The notes below the pieces were generated by a model. The model saw nothing but the letters and a program-made list of their open reading frames with translations. It ran no database searches and was not told where the DNA came from. From the NCBI RefSeq assembly GCF_007558865.1, contig NZ_VLPK01000001.1, forward strand, positions 2,046,001 to 2,110,000: 64,000 nucleotides of DNA, in the 5' to 3' direction. The position numbers were made by a program, and so were the translations under genes. Shown here piece after piece: positions 44,813-54,051 of this stretch. Source of the DNA: Mucilaginibacter corticis. GTDB lineage: Bacteria; Bacteroidota; Bacteroidia; Sphingobacteriales; Sphingobacteriaceae. Each line of letters begins with the position of its first letter. Positions within the stretch are counted from its first letter, which is position 1.

Positions 44813-45592
44813 ATGGAAAAATACAGTAGTATCTGGCGTTTGTTTTATGCCCTCGCCATCATCGGGATAGCCGTACAGCAAATGGTGCTGGGCATTTTTA
44901 TGCCGGTAATTATCCCGCCCAATGCCCCGCTGCTTTCAGGCAGTTTAGCCTGCGTTTGGATCATCAGTGTTTTGCTGCTTTCAGCATCATTGGTAATTAT
45001 CATTTCGGGTAGGTATGCGAGGGCCGCTTCATTATTGACAGGCGGGTTTCTACTGTTGCTATTTATTGTGTTTCATTTACCCTACCAGTTAAAAAATAAT
45101 CTTCATTTTTTGGCCGGATGGTCTGACGCGTTGAAGATCCTGGCACTAAGCGGCGGCGCGTTTGTAGCTGCAGGCTCGGTAGCAACTAAAAGCAGGCTGG
45201 TAAAAACCATCCCCATTCTGCAAAGCTTTATCCCTTTAGGCCGTTTTTTCTTCGCCATAGACCTGTTGGTTGCAGGCATTATGCACTTTGTGTATATATC
45301 TTTTGTGGTTATGCTGGTGCCGGCGTGGATCCCGTGGCATATCTTTTGGAGTTACCTGGCGGGTATAGCGCTGATAGCAGGCGCGTTGGGCATTATCCTG
45401 GATATAAAACTGCAACTGGCGGCAACATTATTGGGTGCTGTTATTTTTATCTGGCTAATCACCCTGCATATTCCACGCGCCATTGCCGACCCTGTAAGCG
45501 GCCATGGCAATGAAATAGTGAGCGTATTTGAAGCGCTGGGCTTTAGCGGTATAGCGTTTTTAATAGCGGGTAATGCTAAGAAAAAGAGATAA
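44813..45592 (+). CDS. DoxX-like membrane protein with internal duplication
   Basis: 259 residues with about eight membrane helices in two similar halves: PVIIPPNAPLLSGSLACVWIISVLLLSASLVIIISGRYARAASLL and VPAWIPWHIFWSYLAGIALIAGALGIILDIKLQLAATLLGA. Each ends in a FHLP/LHIP motif. DoxX-like proteins have one such half. Possible role in respiratory-chain or redox stress; unproven. Confidence 0.6.
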   Translation: MEKYSSIWRLFYALAIIGIAVQQMVLGIFMPVIIPPNAPLLSGSLACVWIISVLLLSASLVIIISGRYARAASLLTGGFLLLLFIVFHLPYQLKNNLHFLAGWSDALKILALSGGAFVAAGSVATKSRLVKTIPILQSFIPLGRFFFAIDLLVAGIMHFVYISFVVMLVPAWIPWHIFWSYLAGIALIAGALGIILDIKLQLAATLLGAVIFIWLITLHIPRAIADPVSGHGNEIVSVFEALGFSGIAFLIAGNAKKKR

Positions 45593-45670
45593 CCTCACCC
45601 CGGCCCTCTCCAACGGAGAGGGGGTAATAATATTTAAAAGTCCTCTCCTTTGGAGAGGATTTAGGAGAGG
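45593..45670. repeat. CCCTCTCC/GGAGAGGG hairpin pair
   Basis: Two hairpins, 45604-45622 (CCCTCTCCAACGGAGAGGG) and 45641-45660 (TCCTCTCCTTTGGAGAGGA), separated by an AT stretch and bordered by CTCACC/AGGAGAGG. They look like one unit of a dispersed repeat and lie between two convergent genes. Confidence 0.7.
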
Positions 45671-46057
45671 TCAATGCTCCTCTATCACCGATAAAATATT
45701 ATGTGCCGGGTCCCTGAACCAAGCTATGTTTGGTCCCTTACCGTCACCGCGCACAATACCTTTATCATCTGTTTTTAAATGCTCGGTAGTATAATGCTCA
45801 AACACAACACCTTTTTTGGTAAGCTGGTCAACGGCATCGTCAATATTTTCCACCAAAAAATTCAGCACGGTAAAAGTTGCCGCCTCGTGGTTAGGCTTTG
45901 GATAGATCATGATATTGCTGCTGCCTGCAATATGCAACTCAAGTACACCCATTGGGTTATCACTTAGGGTTAGCCCTAAAATGTCGCCGTAAAATTGTTT
46001 AGCCTGCTGTAAATCGTTTACAGAAAAACTACTGAAAGCCTTTGAATCTTTAAACAT
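45671..46057 (-). CDS. VOC (glyoxalase) family protein
   Basis: 128 residues: FKDSKAFSSFSVNDLQQAKQFYGDILGLTL opens the VOC fold and GPNIAWFRDPAHNILSVIEEH closes it, matching the family's D-P-x-x-N-x-L ending. VOC proteins act as metal-dependent lyases, dioxygenases or binding proteins. Confidence 0.85.
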   Translation of the reverse strand: MFKDSKAFSSFSVNDLQQAKQFYGDILGLTLSDNPMGVLELHIAGSSNIMIYPKPNHEAATFTVLNFLVENIDDAVDQLTKKGVVFEHYTTEHLKTDDKGIVRGDGKGPNIAWFRDPAHNILSVIEEH

Positions 46058-46223
46058 AATTTTTTGTTTTTGCTAAGTTAATTTTCTTTGCAACGAGGTA
46101 TGGTGGTTATAAACGCCAATTATAAAGGGCATTTAAGACATTAACATTTGGCTCTGTGATTAGTTTTTTATAACATCGCATTGATTTTTGAAAAATCACA
46201 GATATTTGCGCAACAACTTATCA

Positions 46224-47399
46224 ATGAAAAGGATACTACCTGTAATCGTTATCGCCCAGTTTTTTTGTACTTCGGTTTGGTTTGCAGGCAATGCCTTTAT
46301 GGGCGACATAGCCGAGCAGTTTCATTTTGACCCCGCAGATCTTACCCGGTTAAGCAGCTCGGTACAATTTGGGTTCATCGCCGGTACTCTAATCTTTGCC
46401 ATCCTTAGCATAGCCGACAAGTTCTCGCCGGTAAAAGTTTTTTTTAGTTGTGCCATCATATCCGGCTTTATTAATTTAGGCGCAAGTATTGATCATATAA
46501 CATTTGGCCATTTAATGTTATTCAGGTTTGCTACCGGGTTTTTCCTGGCGGGGATCTATCCTGTAGGCATGAAGATCGCTTCAGACCATTACCAACAGGG
46601 TTTGGGCAAATCATTGGGCTTTTTAGTAGGGGCCCTGGTATTGGGTACGGCATTTCCGCACCTGCTTTCAAGTATGGGTGCCTTTTTATCTTACAGGTTG
46701 GGAATCTATACCACATCTTTACTTTCTGCTTTGGGCGGTGTAGCTATATTGTTATTTGTGCCTGATGGTCCCGGGCGTCAGCAGGGGCAAAAACTTAATT
46801 TCTCAGGCTTTTTAAGCAACTTTAAAGACCCGCAGTTTAAGGCGGCCGCCTTTGGTTATTTTGGGCACATGTGGGAGCTGTACGGTTTTTGGGTTTTTGT
46901 ACCGCTGATATTGAAGTTTTACGAAGAACACAATTCTGAGGCAAGTTATAATGTTCCGCTTTTATCATTTTTAATTATCGCTTCGGGTAGTATTTCCTGC
47001 GTTTTCAGTGGTATAATATCACAAAAACTTGGGGTCAGAAAAACTGCAGTTAATGCTTTGCTGATCTCCTGCGTTTGCTGTTTAATGTCACCATTGTTGT
47101 TTTTTAGCAATACAACAGAAGCTTTCATTGCTTTTATGTTTGTATGGAGTATGGCGGCCGTGGCCGATTCTCCGTTGCTCTCAACGCTTGTGGCACAAAA
47201 CGCGCCGGCAGCATCAAAAGGCTCGGCTTTAACTATAGTAAACTGTATTGGCTTTGCTATCACTATTGTGAGCATCCAGTTTATCAGCAGTTTACGCACG
47301 TCCGGAAACGCATGGTATATTTATACATTGCTTGCCATAGGCCCGATATTGGGATTATCAGCATTGTCGGGCTATAAAGAGACAGATCCAACAACTTAA
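46224..47399 (+). CDS. MFS transporter
   Basis: 391 residues from the ATG at 46224 (MKRILPVIVIAQFFCTSVWFAGNA); the frame opens at 46188 but the added residues do not look like an MFS N terminus. About twelve membrane helices. The loop ATGFFLAGIYPVGMKIASDHY and SADSPLLSTLVAQNAP are typical for drug/proton or sugar antiporter MFS members. It is followed by rpiA after five bases, likely an operon, but the substrate cannot be inferred. Confidence 0.85.
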   Translation: MKRILPVIVIAQFFCTSVWFAGNAFMGDIAEQFHFDPADLTRLSSSVQFGFIAGTLIFAILSIADKFSPVKVFFSCAIISGFINLGASIDHITFGHLMLFRFATGFFLAGIYPVGMKIASDHYQQGLGKSLGFLVGALVLGTAFPHLLSSMGAFLSYRLGIYTTSLLSALGGVAILLFVPDGPGRQQGQKLNFSGFLSNFKDPQFKAAAFGYFGHMWELYGFWVFVPLILKFYEEHNSEASYNVPLLSFLIIASGSISCVFSGIISQKLGVRKTAVNALLISCVCCLMSPLLFFSNTTEAFIAFMFVWSMAAVADSPLLSTLVAQNAPAASKGSALTIVNCIGFAITIVSIQFISSLRTSGNAWYIYTLLAIGPILGLSALSGYKETDPTT

Positions 47400-47404
47400 A
47401 CATC

Positions 47405-48088
47405 ATGGCAGACTACAAAATGGAAGCGGCAAAAGCTGCCATTCAATTTATAAAACCGGGACAAACCATTGGCGTAGGTGCCGGATCGACCATTGCTAAT
47501 TTACTTGCTTTGTTAGCCGCTGATAAGGAATTGGCAGCTACGCTTAGTTTTGCAACGTCGTCGTTTAAAACCGCTAACCTAATAGCACAGCTTGGCTTTA
47601 CATTACAAAGCAGCGCCCATGTAAAAAGCATCGACATTTATTTTGATGGCTGCGATCAGTTTGACGCGCAGCTTAACGCCCTGAAATGTGGCGGCGGCAT
47701 CCACACGTCTGAAAAGATCATGGCCAGCCTGGCTAAAGAGTTCATACTATTGGGCGATGCGTCAAAATCAGTAGAAAAATTAGATACGACTTATCCTTTG
47801 GTCCTTGAAGTTTTGCCAACCGCTTTGCAGTTGGTGACACAATGGCTTCAAGAAAATATCCCGACTGCAAAAACCATCATGCGCATAAGCACACAAAAAG
47901 ACGGTGCCGTTATTACCGAAAACGGCAACTATTTGTTAGATGTTTATTTTGCCGAAACCATGGGCCTTGACAAAATGAACGCCATAAAAATGGTACCCGG
48001 TGTTGTAGAGCATTCTTTGTTTTTGAGCATAGCATCTAAGGCGATAATTGCAGGTGAGAATGGGGTGAGGGTGATTGTGCCACAATAA
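47405..48088 (+). CDS. rpiA: Ribose-5-phosphate isomerase A
   Basis: 227 residues. Interconverts ribose-5-phosphate and ribulose-5-phosphate. GVGAGSTIANLL binds phosphate; FDGCDQFD carries the two catalytic Asp residues though the family usually has DGADE, so the A and E are C and Q here. The Lys (LKCGGG) and Glu (SEKI) of the active site are present. Five bases after the MFS transporter gene. Confidence 0.92.
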   Translation: MADYKMEAAKAAIQFIKPGQTIGVGAGSTIANLLALLAADKELAATLSFATSSFKTANLIAQLGFTLQSSAHVKSIDIYFDGCDQFDAQLNALKCGGGIHTSEKIMASLAKEFILLGDASKSVEKLDTTYPLVLEVLPTALQLVTQWLQENIPTAKTIMRISTQKDGAVITENGNYLLDVYFAETMGLDKMNAIKMVPGVVEHSLFLSIASKAIIAGENGVRVIVPQ

Positions 48089-48090
48089 AA

Positions 48091-48186
48091 ATTGTCATTT
48101 CGAAACGAGGGACGAGTGAGAAATCTTATACAAGCGATCCGTAGTATTGCGTTCAAGATTTCTCGCTATGCTTCGAAATGACATTT
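48091..48186. repeat. Dispersed palindromic repeat, copy C
   Basis: ATTGTCATTTCGAAACGAGG and CTTCGAAATGACATTT form the ends; GAGAAATCTTATACAAG and GATTTCTCGC pair inside. It follows rpiA. Its left end is identical to copy B over about 20 bases. Confidence 0.88.
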
Positions 48187-48308
48187 TTTAAGTGCAAGCT
48201 AATTGTATCAAAACAATTACCAACCACACCCGCCATAAATAGCTAAAATTTCATAGTATTGAATACCAATACGTTTTAACCAATAAACGCCTTTTTTAAT
48301 TCACTGTT

Positions 48309-50585
48309 ATGAAAATAAAATATACTTTTTTAGCATTTTTTATGCTGGGCAGTACCGCTTTTGCGCAGCATAAGGTAAGCCATAAAACAGCCGCGGTAAC
48401 TGCCGGCAAAACCCCGGCCGATTATGTCGACCTGTATATTGGTTCCATCAACCCTAAAACCCGCAGTACGGCACCTGTAATAAAAGCGCCGGGCGGTAAC
48501 ATGAACATCTTCCCCAATTTTACGCCTGATATGGAGGATTTTTACCTGGCCGATAAGATCTACGGTTTCCCGCTGGGTTTTGGTAACCTGATGATCAGCA
48601 AAGGTGATTTTAAAGCCGGGGCGCATGAGAATGCATCGGCTTTTGATCATGACCTGGAACCTGCTAAGCCTTACTATTACCAGGTTTTATTGGAAGACCC
48701 CAATATCAATACCGAGTACACCATGACTGATAACGCTGCCATCTTCCGGTTTACCATTCCGGCTAATCAGGCTACTAATTTGCTATTATCTGGTAATGCT
48801 GCCGTCGAAGTAATGGATAATAAAATCCTGCAAGGTTCGGGTGCTTCATTCGGTCGTCGTGGTGGCACGGCAGATAAGAGATATTTTTATGCCGAAGTAA
48901 GCAAAGCGGCATCAACCCATGGCGACTGGAAGGACGATGCTACCGCAGGTAACGGTCGTAACCGTGGCGGCGCCGGCAATTATTTGCATTGGGCAGCTTC
49001 ACCACAACCACAAACAATTGAATTTAAAGTAGGCATCTCAAACATCAGCGAGCAGGATGCCAAAGCATCATTAGATAAAGAGATCGGCACATCAACCTTT
49101 GAGCAGGTAAAAGCTAAACTGAAAGACCGCTGGAACGCCGAACTGGGGCTGATAAAAATAAAGGGCGGTACCGAGCGCCAGCGCGGCATATTTTACAGCA
49201 CACTTTACCGTACCCGCGCTTTGCGTATGGGCAATGTTTGGGATACCTACCGAAGTGCCTATGCGCTACAGGATTTGATAGAACCCAAAGAAACAGAAAA
49301 GGCTATCAATGGCTTTGTTGATGCTTATGAAAAAACCGGCTGGCTGACCAATTCGGGCGCTATGATCGGTAACCATTCTACATCAGTTATTGTGGATGCC
49401 TATTTTAAAGGCATCCGCGGGTTTGATGTGCAAAAGGCTTATGAAGGAATGCGTAAAAATCATACCGAAGGCACCATGATCCCCTGGAAGGATGGCGGGC
49501 ATATTACCGAGCTGGAACAATGTTATTTTGATAAAGGCTTTTATCCGGCATTACCCGTCGACCCCAACGCTAACCCAAAACCAACCCTTGACCTGCATGA
49601 CCGTCTGCCTTACCAGGTGAGGTGGACACCGACTTTAGAGGTAAAAGAATGGGTGCCCGAGGTAGATGGCTGGCACCGCAGGCAATCTGTTTCGGTAACG
49701 TTAGAACATTGTTATGACGACTGGTGCCTGGCCCAAATTGCCAAAGCATTGGGCAAGGATGACGATTATAAATTGTTTATGAAACGAGCGCATAATTACC
49801 AAAACCTGTATAAACCGGCAATAGGGCTAATGGCGCCAAAAACTGCCGATGGTAACTGGGTTGAGCCTTTTGACCCAAAATACTCAGGCGGTTTTGCCGG
49901 CGAGGGTTATTTTGCCGAATGTAATTCATGGGTTTATACCTGGAGTGTACAGCATGATATACAGGGGCTTATCAACCTGATGGGCAGCCGCAAAAACTTT
50001 ACTGATAAATTGGACGAGCTGTTTACCACCGGCCATTCTATGGATAAATTAACTTTCTTGGGCCAATTCCCGGACATGACGGGATTGGTGGGTATGTATC
50101 CGCAGGGTAATGAACCTGCTTATCATATCCCATATTTATACAATTACGCGGGCCAGCCATGGAAAACACAAGCTAAAGTCAGGATGCTGATGGACCTGTG
50201 GTATGACATTACCCCGCAAGGTTTAGCGGGCGATGAAGACGGCGGCGCAACCTCAAGCTGGTACGTATTTAACGCCATGGGCTTTTATCCCCAATGCCCC
50301 GGCAGGCCTGTATTTGATATTGGCAGCCCGATATTTGATGAAACTACCATTAACGTAGGCGGCGGCAAAACCTTTGTGGTTGAAGCTAAAGGCGTATCGG
50401 CACAAAATAAATATATCCAGTCGGCAACGCTTAACGGGGTGGCGTTAAACAAACCGTGGATGAACAATAGCGATGTGGTAAAAGGCGGCAGGCTGGTACT
50501 GGTAATGGGTTCGCGCCCAAACAAAAGCTGGGGCAGCGCTCCGGGCGACGCGGCCCCGTCAATTTCTGAGGCGACGGTTAATTAA
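48309..50585 (+). CDS. GH92 family alpha-mannosidase-like glycoside hydrolase
   Basis: 758 residues with a signal peptide (FFMLGSTAFAQ). The GH92 fold is shown by DYVDLYIGSINPKTRS at the front, GFVDAYEKTGWL, NHTEGTMIPWKDGGHI and the C-terminal GDEDGGATSSWYVFNAMGFYPQCPG. GH92 enzymes are calcium-dependent exo-alpha-mannosidases that trim mannans or N-glycans outside the cytoplasm. The linkage cannot be told. Eleven bases separate it from the DUF1080 gene. Confidence 0.92.
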   Translation: MKIKYTFLAFFMLGSTAFAQHKVSHKTAAVTAGKTPADYVDLYIGSINPKTRSTAPVIKAPGGNMNIFPNFTPDMEDFYLADKIYGFPLGFGNLMISKGDFKAGAHENASAFDHDLEPAKPYYYQVLLEDPNINTEYTMTDNAAIFRFTIPANQATNLLLSGNAAVEVMDNKILQGSGASFGRRGGTADKRYFYAEVSKAASTHGDWKDDATAGNGRNRGGAGNYLHWAASPQPQTIEFKVGISNISEQDAKASLDKEIGTSTFEQVKAKLKDRWNAELGLIKIKGGTERQRGIFYSTLYRTRALRMGNVWDTYRSAYALQDLIEPKETEKAINGFVDAYEKTGWLTNSGAMIGNHSTSVIVDAYFKGIRGFDVQKAYEGMRKNHTEGTMIPWKDGGHITELEQCYFDKGFYPALPVDPNANPKPTLDLHDRLPYQVRWTPTLEVKEWVPEVDGWHRRQSVSVTLEHCYDDWCLAQIAKALGKDDDYKLFMKRAHNYQNLYKPAIGLMAPKTADGNWVEPFDPKYSGGFAGEGYFAECNSWVYTWSVQHDIQGLINLMGSRKNFTDKLDELFTTGHSMDKLTFLGQFPDMTGLVGMYPQGNEPAYHIPYLYNYAGQPWKTQAKVRMLMDLWYDITPQGLAGDEDGGATSSWYVFNAMGFYPQCPGRPVFDIGSPIFDETTINVGGGKTFVVEAKGVSAQNKYIQSATLNGVALNKPWMNNSDVVKGGRLVLVMGSRPNKSWGSAPGDAAPSISEATVN

Positions 50586-50596
50586 AAAGGGATCTG

Positions 50597-51370
50597 ATGA
50601 AAAAGAACATACAACTATCCGGCGGGATCATTATGCTTGCTTTGTTAATTTTCGCGGCTTTTGCAGGTCATGCACAGACGCTTAATACCTTATCTGCTGC
50701 CGAAAAAGCCGCAGGCTGGAAACTGCTTTTTGACGGCAAGACTTTAAACGGATGGCACAGCTATTATGATACCGATAAACCATCAAAAGGCTGGAGTATT
50801 AAAGAAGGTTGCTTAAAGAACGCCAAAGGAAACGGCCGCCCGCGTACCGGTGGTGGCGACCTGGTGACTGATGATATATTCACCGATTTTGAATTTAGTT
50901 TTGAGTGGAACATTCAGCAGGGCGGTAACAGCGGTATTTATTACTTGATGCAGGAGCGCCAGCATAAACCCGGAACACTAATGTACCGTGGCGACGATGG
51001 CACCAGCGCCGTCGCATTTGAGTACCAGTTGGTTGATGATGAACGGCACCCGGATGTGTTGCAAAACGGCCCCATCCATGCTACAGGTTCGCTCTACGCG
51101 CTTATCCCGCCAAATAGTTCTAAAAAATTAAAACCAGCCGGCGAATTTAATGAGTCGCGCATTATTGTGAAGGGCAACCATATAGAACACTGGTTAAACG
51201 GCGCGAAGATCGTCAGCTTTGATTTGGGCAGCCAGGAGTTGCTTAACGCGATAGCCAACAGTAAGTACAAAGATGTACCGGGTTTTGCCAAGAAAGCAAA
51301 GACACATATTTTGTTGCAGGATCATGGAGATGAGATCCTGTTCCGGAATATGAAGATCCGGATATTGTAG
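50597..51370 (+). CDS. DUF1080 (3-keto-disaccharide hydrolase) secreted protein
   Basis: 257 residues; signal peptide ending near AGHAQ. GWKLLFDGKTLNGWHSYYD, GGDLVTDDIFTDFEFSFEW, GGNSGIYYLMQE and FEYQLVDDERHPDV are DUF1080 motifs. Members have a LamG-like fold and some hydrolyse 3-keto-glycosides or 3-ketosugars. It follows the GH92 gene closely, so they work together on a glycan. Confidence 0.88.
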   Translation: MKKNIQLSGGIIMLALLIFAAFAGHAQTLNTLSAAEKAAGWKLLFDGKTLNGWHSYYDTDKPSKGWSIKEGCLKNAKGNGRPRTGGGDLVTDDIFTDFEFSFEWNIQQGGNSGIYYLMQERQHKPGTLMYRGDDGTSAVAFEYQLVDDERHPDVLQNGPIHATGSLYALIPPNSSKKLKPAGEFNESRIIVKGNHIEHWLNGAKIVSFDLGSQELLNAIANSKYKDVPGFAKKAKTHILLQDHGDEILFRNMKIRIL

Positions 51371-51421
51371 AATATTAGATTTAACAGACGATACGCTGTT
51401 AAAATTGTAGACAAGGATTAT

Positions 51422-52050
51422 ATGGATTATAAATATATATATTGAATAATAAAAACACTGATGCTCAAGAATTAGCAATAAGTGATAGTGATATATTAGA
51501 AATAAATCATAACATTAAAGACAGTGGCTATTTGAAATTTATAACAGTCAGTAATGGAGGCTTTTTTTTTGATAATTCACTACAGATTTATTCTGTTAAC
51601 AACATACCTGATTTCAGAAGTATTTATGCAATTAACGAAGTAATAAAACGAGCATACTCTTCAATTATAAAAGACGACTTCTTTTTTGCTCAAGAAATTT
51701 TTGGTAATCAATTTGGATTTACCTCAAATGGAATCGTGTTCTTGAACATCGAAACCGGAGAGAGGAATATAATTGCATCTGATTTTGATGATTGGATAAA
51801 TGTTCTTAAATCTGACCTGAATTTCTTAACCGGAAAAAACATTATTCAGTCTTGGAATAATGCCAATGAGTCTATAGATTATAATGAACGTCTTTGTCCT
51901 AAAAAACCTTTTGTTATAGGGGGAGATTACAAAGTCGAAAACTTGTATCCGTCAGTTTTTCCGAAGTATCTCTTATTAAATGCCAATATTGCAAGTCAAA
52001 TATTTAACCTTCCGGACGGAACTGCTGTAAAATTAAATATTAAAAGTTAA
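51422..52050 (+). CDS. SUKH/SMI1-KNR4-like protein, start disrupted by an AT repeat
   Basis: The frame 51442-52050 (202 residues from TTG) has the SUKH pattern: YLKFITVSNGGFFFDNSLQIYSV, IFGNQFGF, FLNIETGERNIIASDFDDWINVL. Most SUKH proteins are immunity proteins against contact toxins. No ATG lies in this frame; the ATG at 51422 is out of frame by one base because of an (AT)5 run. (AT)4 would join them. AT-rich, likely an acquired orphan. The 3' end is sound. Confidence 0.6.
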
Positions 52051-52070
52051 TAAGATATTTCTTTATTACC

Positions 52071-52094
52071 ATTGTTGGTGACAACACCAACAAT
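52071..52094. repeat. Hairpin ATTGTTGGTG/CACCAACAAT
   Basis: A perfect 10-base stem around ACAA, just upstream of the terminator at 52100. Confidence 0.6.
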
Positions 52095-52099
52095 AGAGA

Positions 52100-52130
52100 A
52101 AGCCTCGCACATCTGCGGGGCTTTTTTCTT
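52100..52130 (+). terminator. Rho-independent terminator of the SUKH-like gene
   Basis: AAGCCTCGCA and TGCGGGGCTT pair around CATC with one G-T mismatch, followed by a T run. Confidence 0.8.
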
Positions 52131-52221
52131 CAAACGGCAATCGTTTGCACAAAATACGCTTCCACGTTGTTTTACTTCTTGGCTAAACATCGTATCCTTG
52201 TATAAACCACTTATAATCTTT

Positions 52222-53928
52222 ATGAAAAAAATATTGTCATTCGCCTTTATAATATTCCTGGTAGGCAACGCCGCTTTTGCACAGGTTACCTTACCCGCCA
52301 TATTTGGCGATAATATGGTACTGCAGCGCGGCATTCATGTGCCGGTTTATGGCTGGGCCACCGCGGGCGAAAAAGTGCAGGTTGATTTTATGGGTAAAAC
52401 CTACACTACCACCACCGGTGCCGATGGTAAATGGCTGGTAAAGCTGGGCAGCTACAAAGCCGGCGGCCCTTATGAAATGCACATTAAAGGCACATCCATC
52501 ACTATCGACTACAAAAACATTTTGATAGGCGAGGTATGGCTGGCATCGGGGCAATCAAACATGGAGTTCGGTATCCAGACAGAAAAACATGCCGCTGACG
52601 TTATCCCGAAAGCCACCGACAACCTGATCCATGTTTTTTATGTGCCAATGGCTTTGTCATTACAGCCCTTATATGATATTGCCAAACAACCCGCCGACTC
52701 GCCCAATGGTAAGTGGCTGGTTTGCTCGCCTGATGTAATGGCCAACCCAAAATTTGCCTGGCATGGTATTACCGCCGTGGGCTATTATTTCGCACAGCAG
52801 ATCCGCAAAACCACCAATGTTCCGGTTGGGTTAATTGGCAGCTATCGCGGTGGTACGCCGGCACAATCGTGGATAACTGAAGATGGTTTAAAAGAAAGCC
52901 CGGCCTTTACCAAATATGTAGATATCCACAAAAAGCTGGTTGACAACTATGACAATGCTAAAGCCACCTATCCGCAAAGAATGGCACTTTACCAGGATAG
53001 CATGAAAGTATGGAACACTGAAGTGGGTAATCCTTATAGCGAGGCCATAAAGAAATGGCAAGACGATGTAGCGAAGGCAAAAGCGACTAATCAGCCGCAA
53101 CCACCACAACCCCGACTGTCGCGCCGCACACCTATTTACCCTGCTGATCCGCTGGGTGGTTATAACTCGCCAACCATTTGCTATAATGGTGTGATAGCGC
53201 CGCTGCAAGGCTATGGCATAAAAGGAGTGATATGGTACCAGGGCGAAAGCAATGGCGATAACCTTGCCGACGCTGTTGAATATAAAGACCTTTTCCCGCG
53301 AATGATCAGCAACTGGCGAGAAAAATGGGGGCAGGGTAATTTCCCGTTCTTGTTTGTGCAATTGCCAAATTTCAGGAATCCGGCATCTGCACCGTCTGAA
53401 GGTAACTGGCCGTGGGTGCGCGAAGGGCAGCAAAATACATTAAAGGCTTTACCTAAAACCGGTATGGCTGTCGTTACCGATGCTGGCCAGGCAACAGATA
53501 TCCACCCGGCCAATAAACTTGTGCCGGGCAACAGGCTTGCTCTGGTTGCCCGCCATGATATTTATGGCGAAAAGGTAGTTTCGTCAGGCCCTGTATATAA
53601 ATCCATGAAGATTGACGGCGATAAGGTCATCATCAGCTTTAACGAAATAAATAAAGGACTGACAGCGGCAAGCCTTGTTGGCGATGATCTGGTAATTGCC
53701 GATGGACAGGAACTAAAAGGCTTTGGTATAGCCGGCGAAGATCATGTATTTGTTTGGGCAAAAGCGGTTATACAAGGCAATACGGTTGTGGTTAGCAGGG
53801 ACGTTATTCCGAACCCGCAAGCGGTAAGATATAACTGGGCAGATAACCCGCCCGGAAACTTATATAATAAGGATGGCCTGCCTGCAAACCCGTTCCGTAC
53901 AGACAATTGGCCCGCGCTTATTAAATGA
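52222..53928 (+). CDS. Sialate O-acetylesterase-like SGNH esterase
   Basis: 568 residues from the ATG at 52222; the longer frame crosses the terminator and is rejected. Signal peptide ends near NAAFAQ. SGNH motifs: WLASGQSNMEF (catalytic Ser), VIWYQGESNGDN, and the Asp/His pair in TDIHPANKLVPG. Removes O-acetyl groups from sialic acid or, in glycan loci of plant-degrading bacteria, from xylan or other polysaccharides; the latter is likelier here. Confidence 0.87.
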   Translation: MKKILSFAFIIFLVGNAAFAQVTLPAIFGDNMVLQRGIHVPVYGWATAGEKVQVDFMGKTYTTTTGADGKWLVKLGSYKAGGPYEMHIKGTSITIDYKNILIGEVWLASGQSNMEFGIQTEKHAADVIPKATDNLIHVFYVPMALSLQPLYDIAKQPADSPNGKWLVCSPDVMANPKFAWHGITAVGYYFAQQIRKTTNVPVGLIGSYRGGTPAQSWITEDGLKESPAFTKYVDIHKKLVDNYDNAKATYPQRMALYQDSMKVWNTEVGNPYSEAIKKWQDDVAKAKATNQPQPPQPRLSRRTPIYPADPLGGYNSPTICYNGVIAPLQGYGIKGVIWYQGESNGDNLADAVEYKDLFPRMISNWREKWGQGNFPFLFVQLPNFRNPASAPSEGNWPWVREGQQNTLKALPKTGMAVVTDAGQATDIHPANKLVPGNRLALVARHDIYGEKVVSSGPVYKSMKIDGDKVIISFNEINKGLTAASLVGDDLVIADGQELKGFGIAGEDHVFVWAKAVIQGNTVVVSRDVIPNPQAVRYNWADNPPGNLYNKDGLPANPFRTDNWPALIK

Positions 53929-54051
53929 TTATTGAAAATAAATAAGCGATTTTAGCATAAAATGATGTTATTTAGCAAATAATTCTGTGTGATGTAAAAT
54001 CGGCAGAATAATGCTATTAAAAACAAAATCCAACGAAACAAACTTAACTTC

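Noticed and set aside
52072..52221. 50-codon N-terminal extension of the acetylesterase
   Set aside because: It crosses a terminator and lacks a signal peptide; ATG 52222 begins a standard one.
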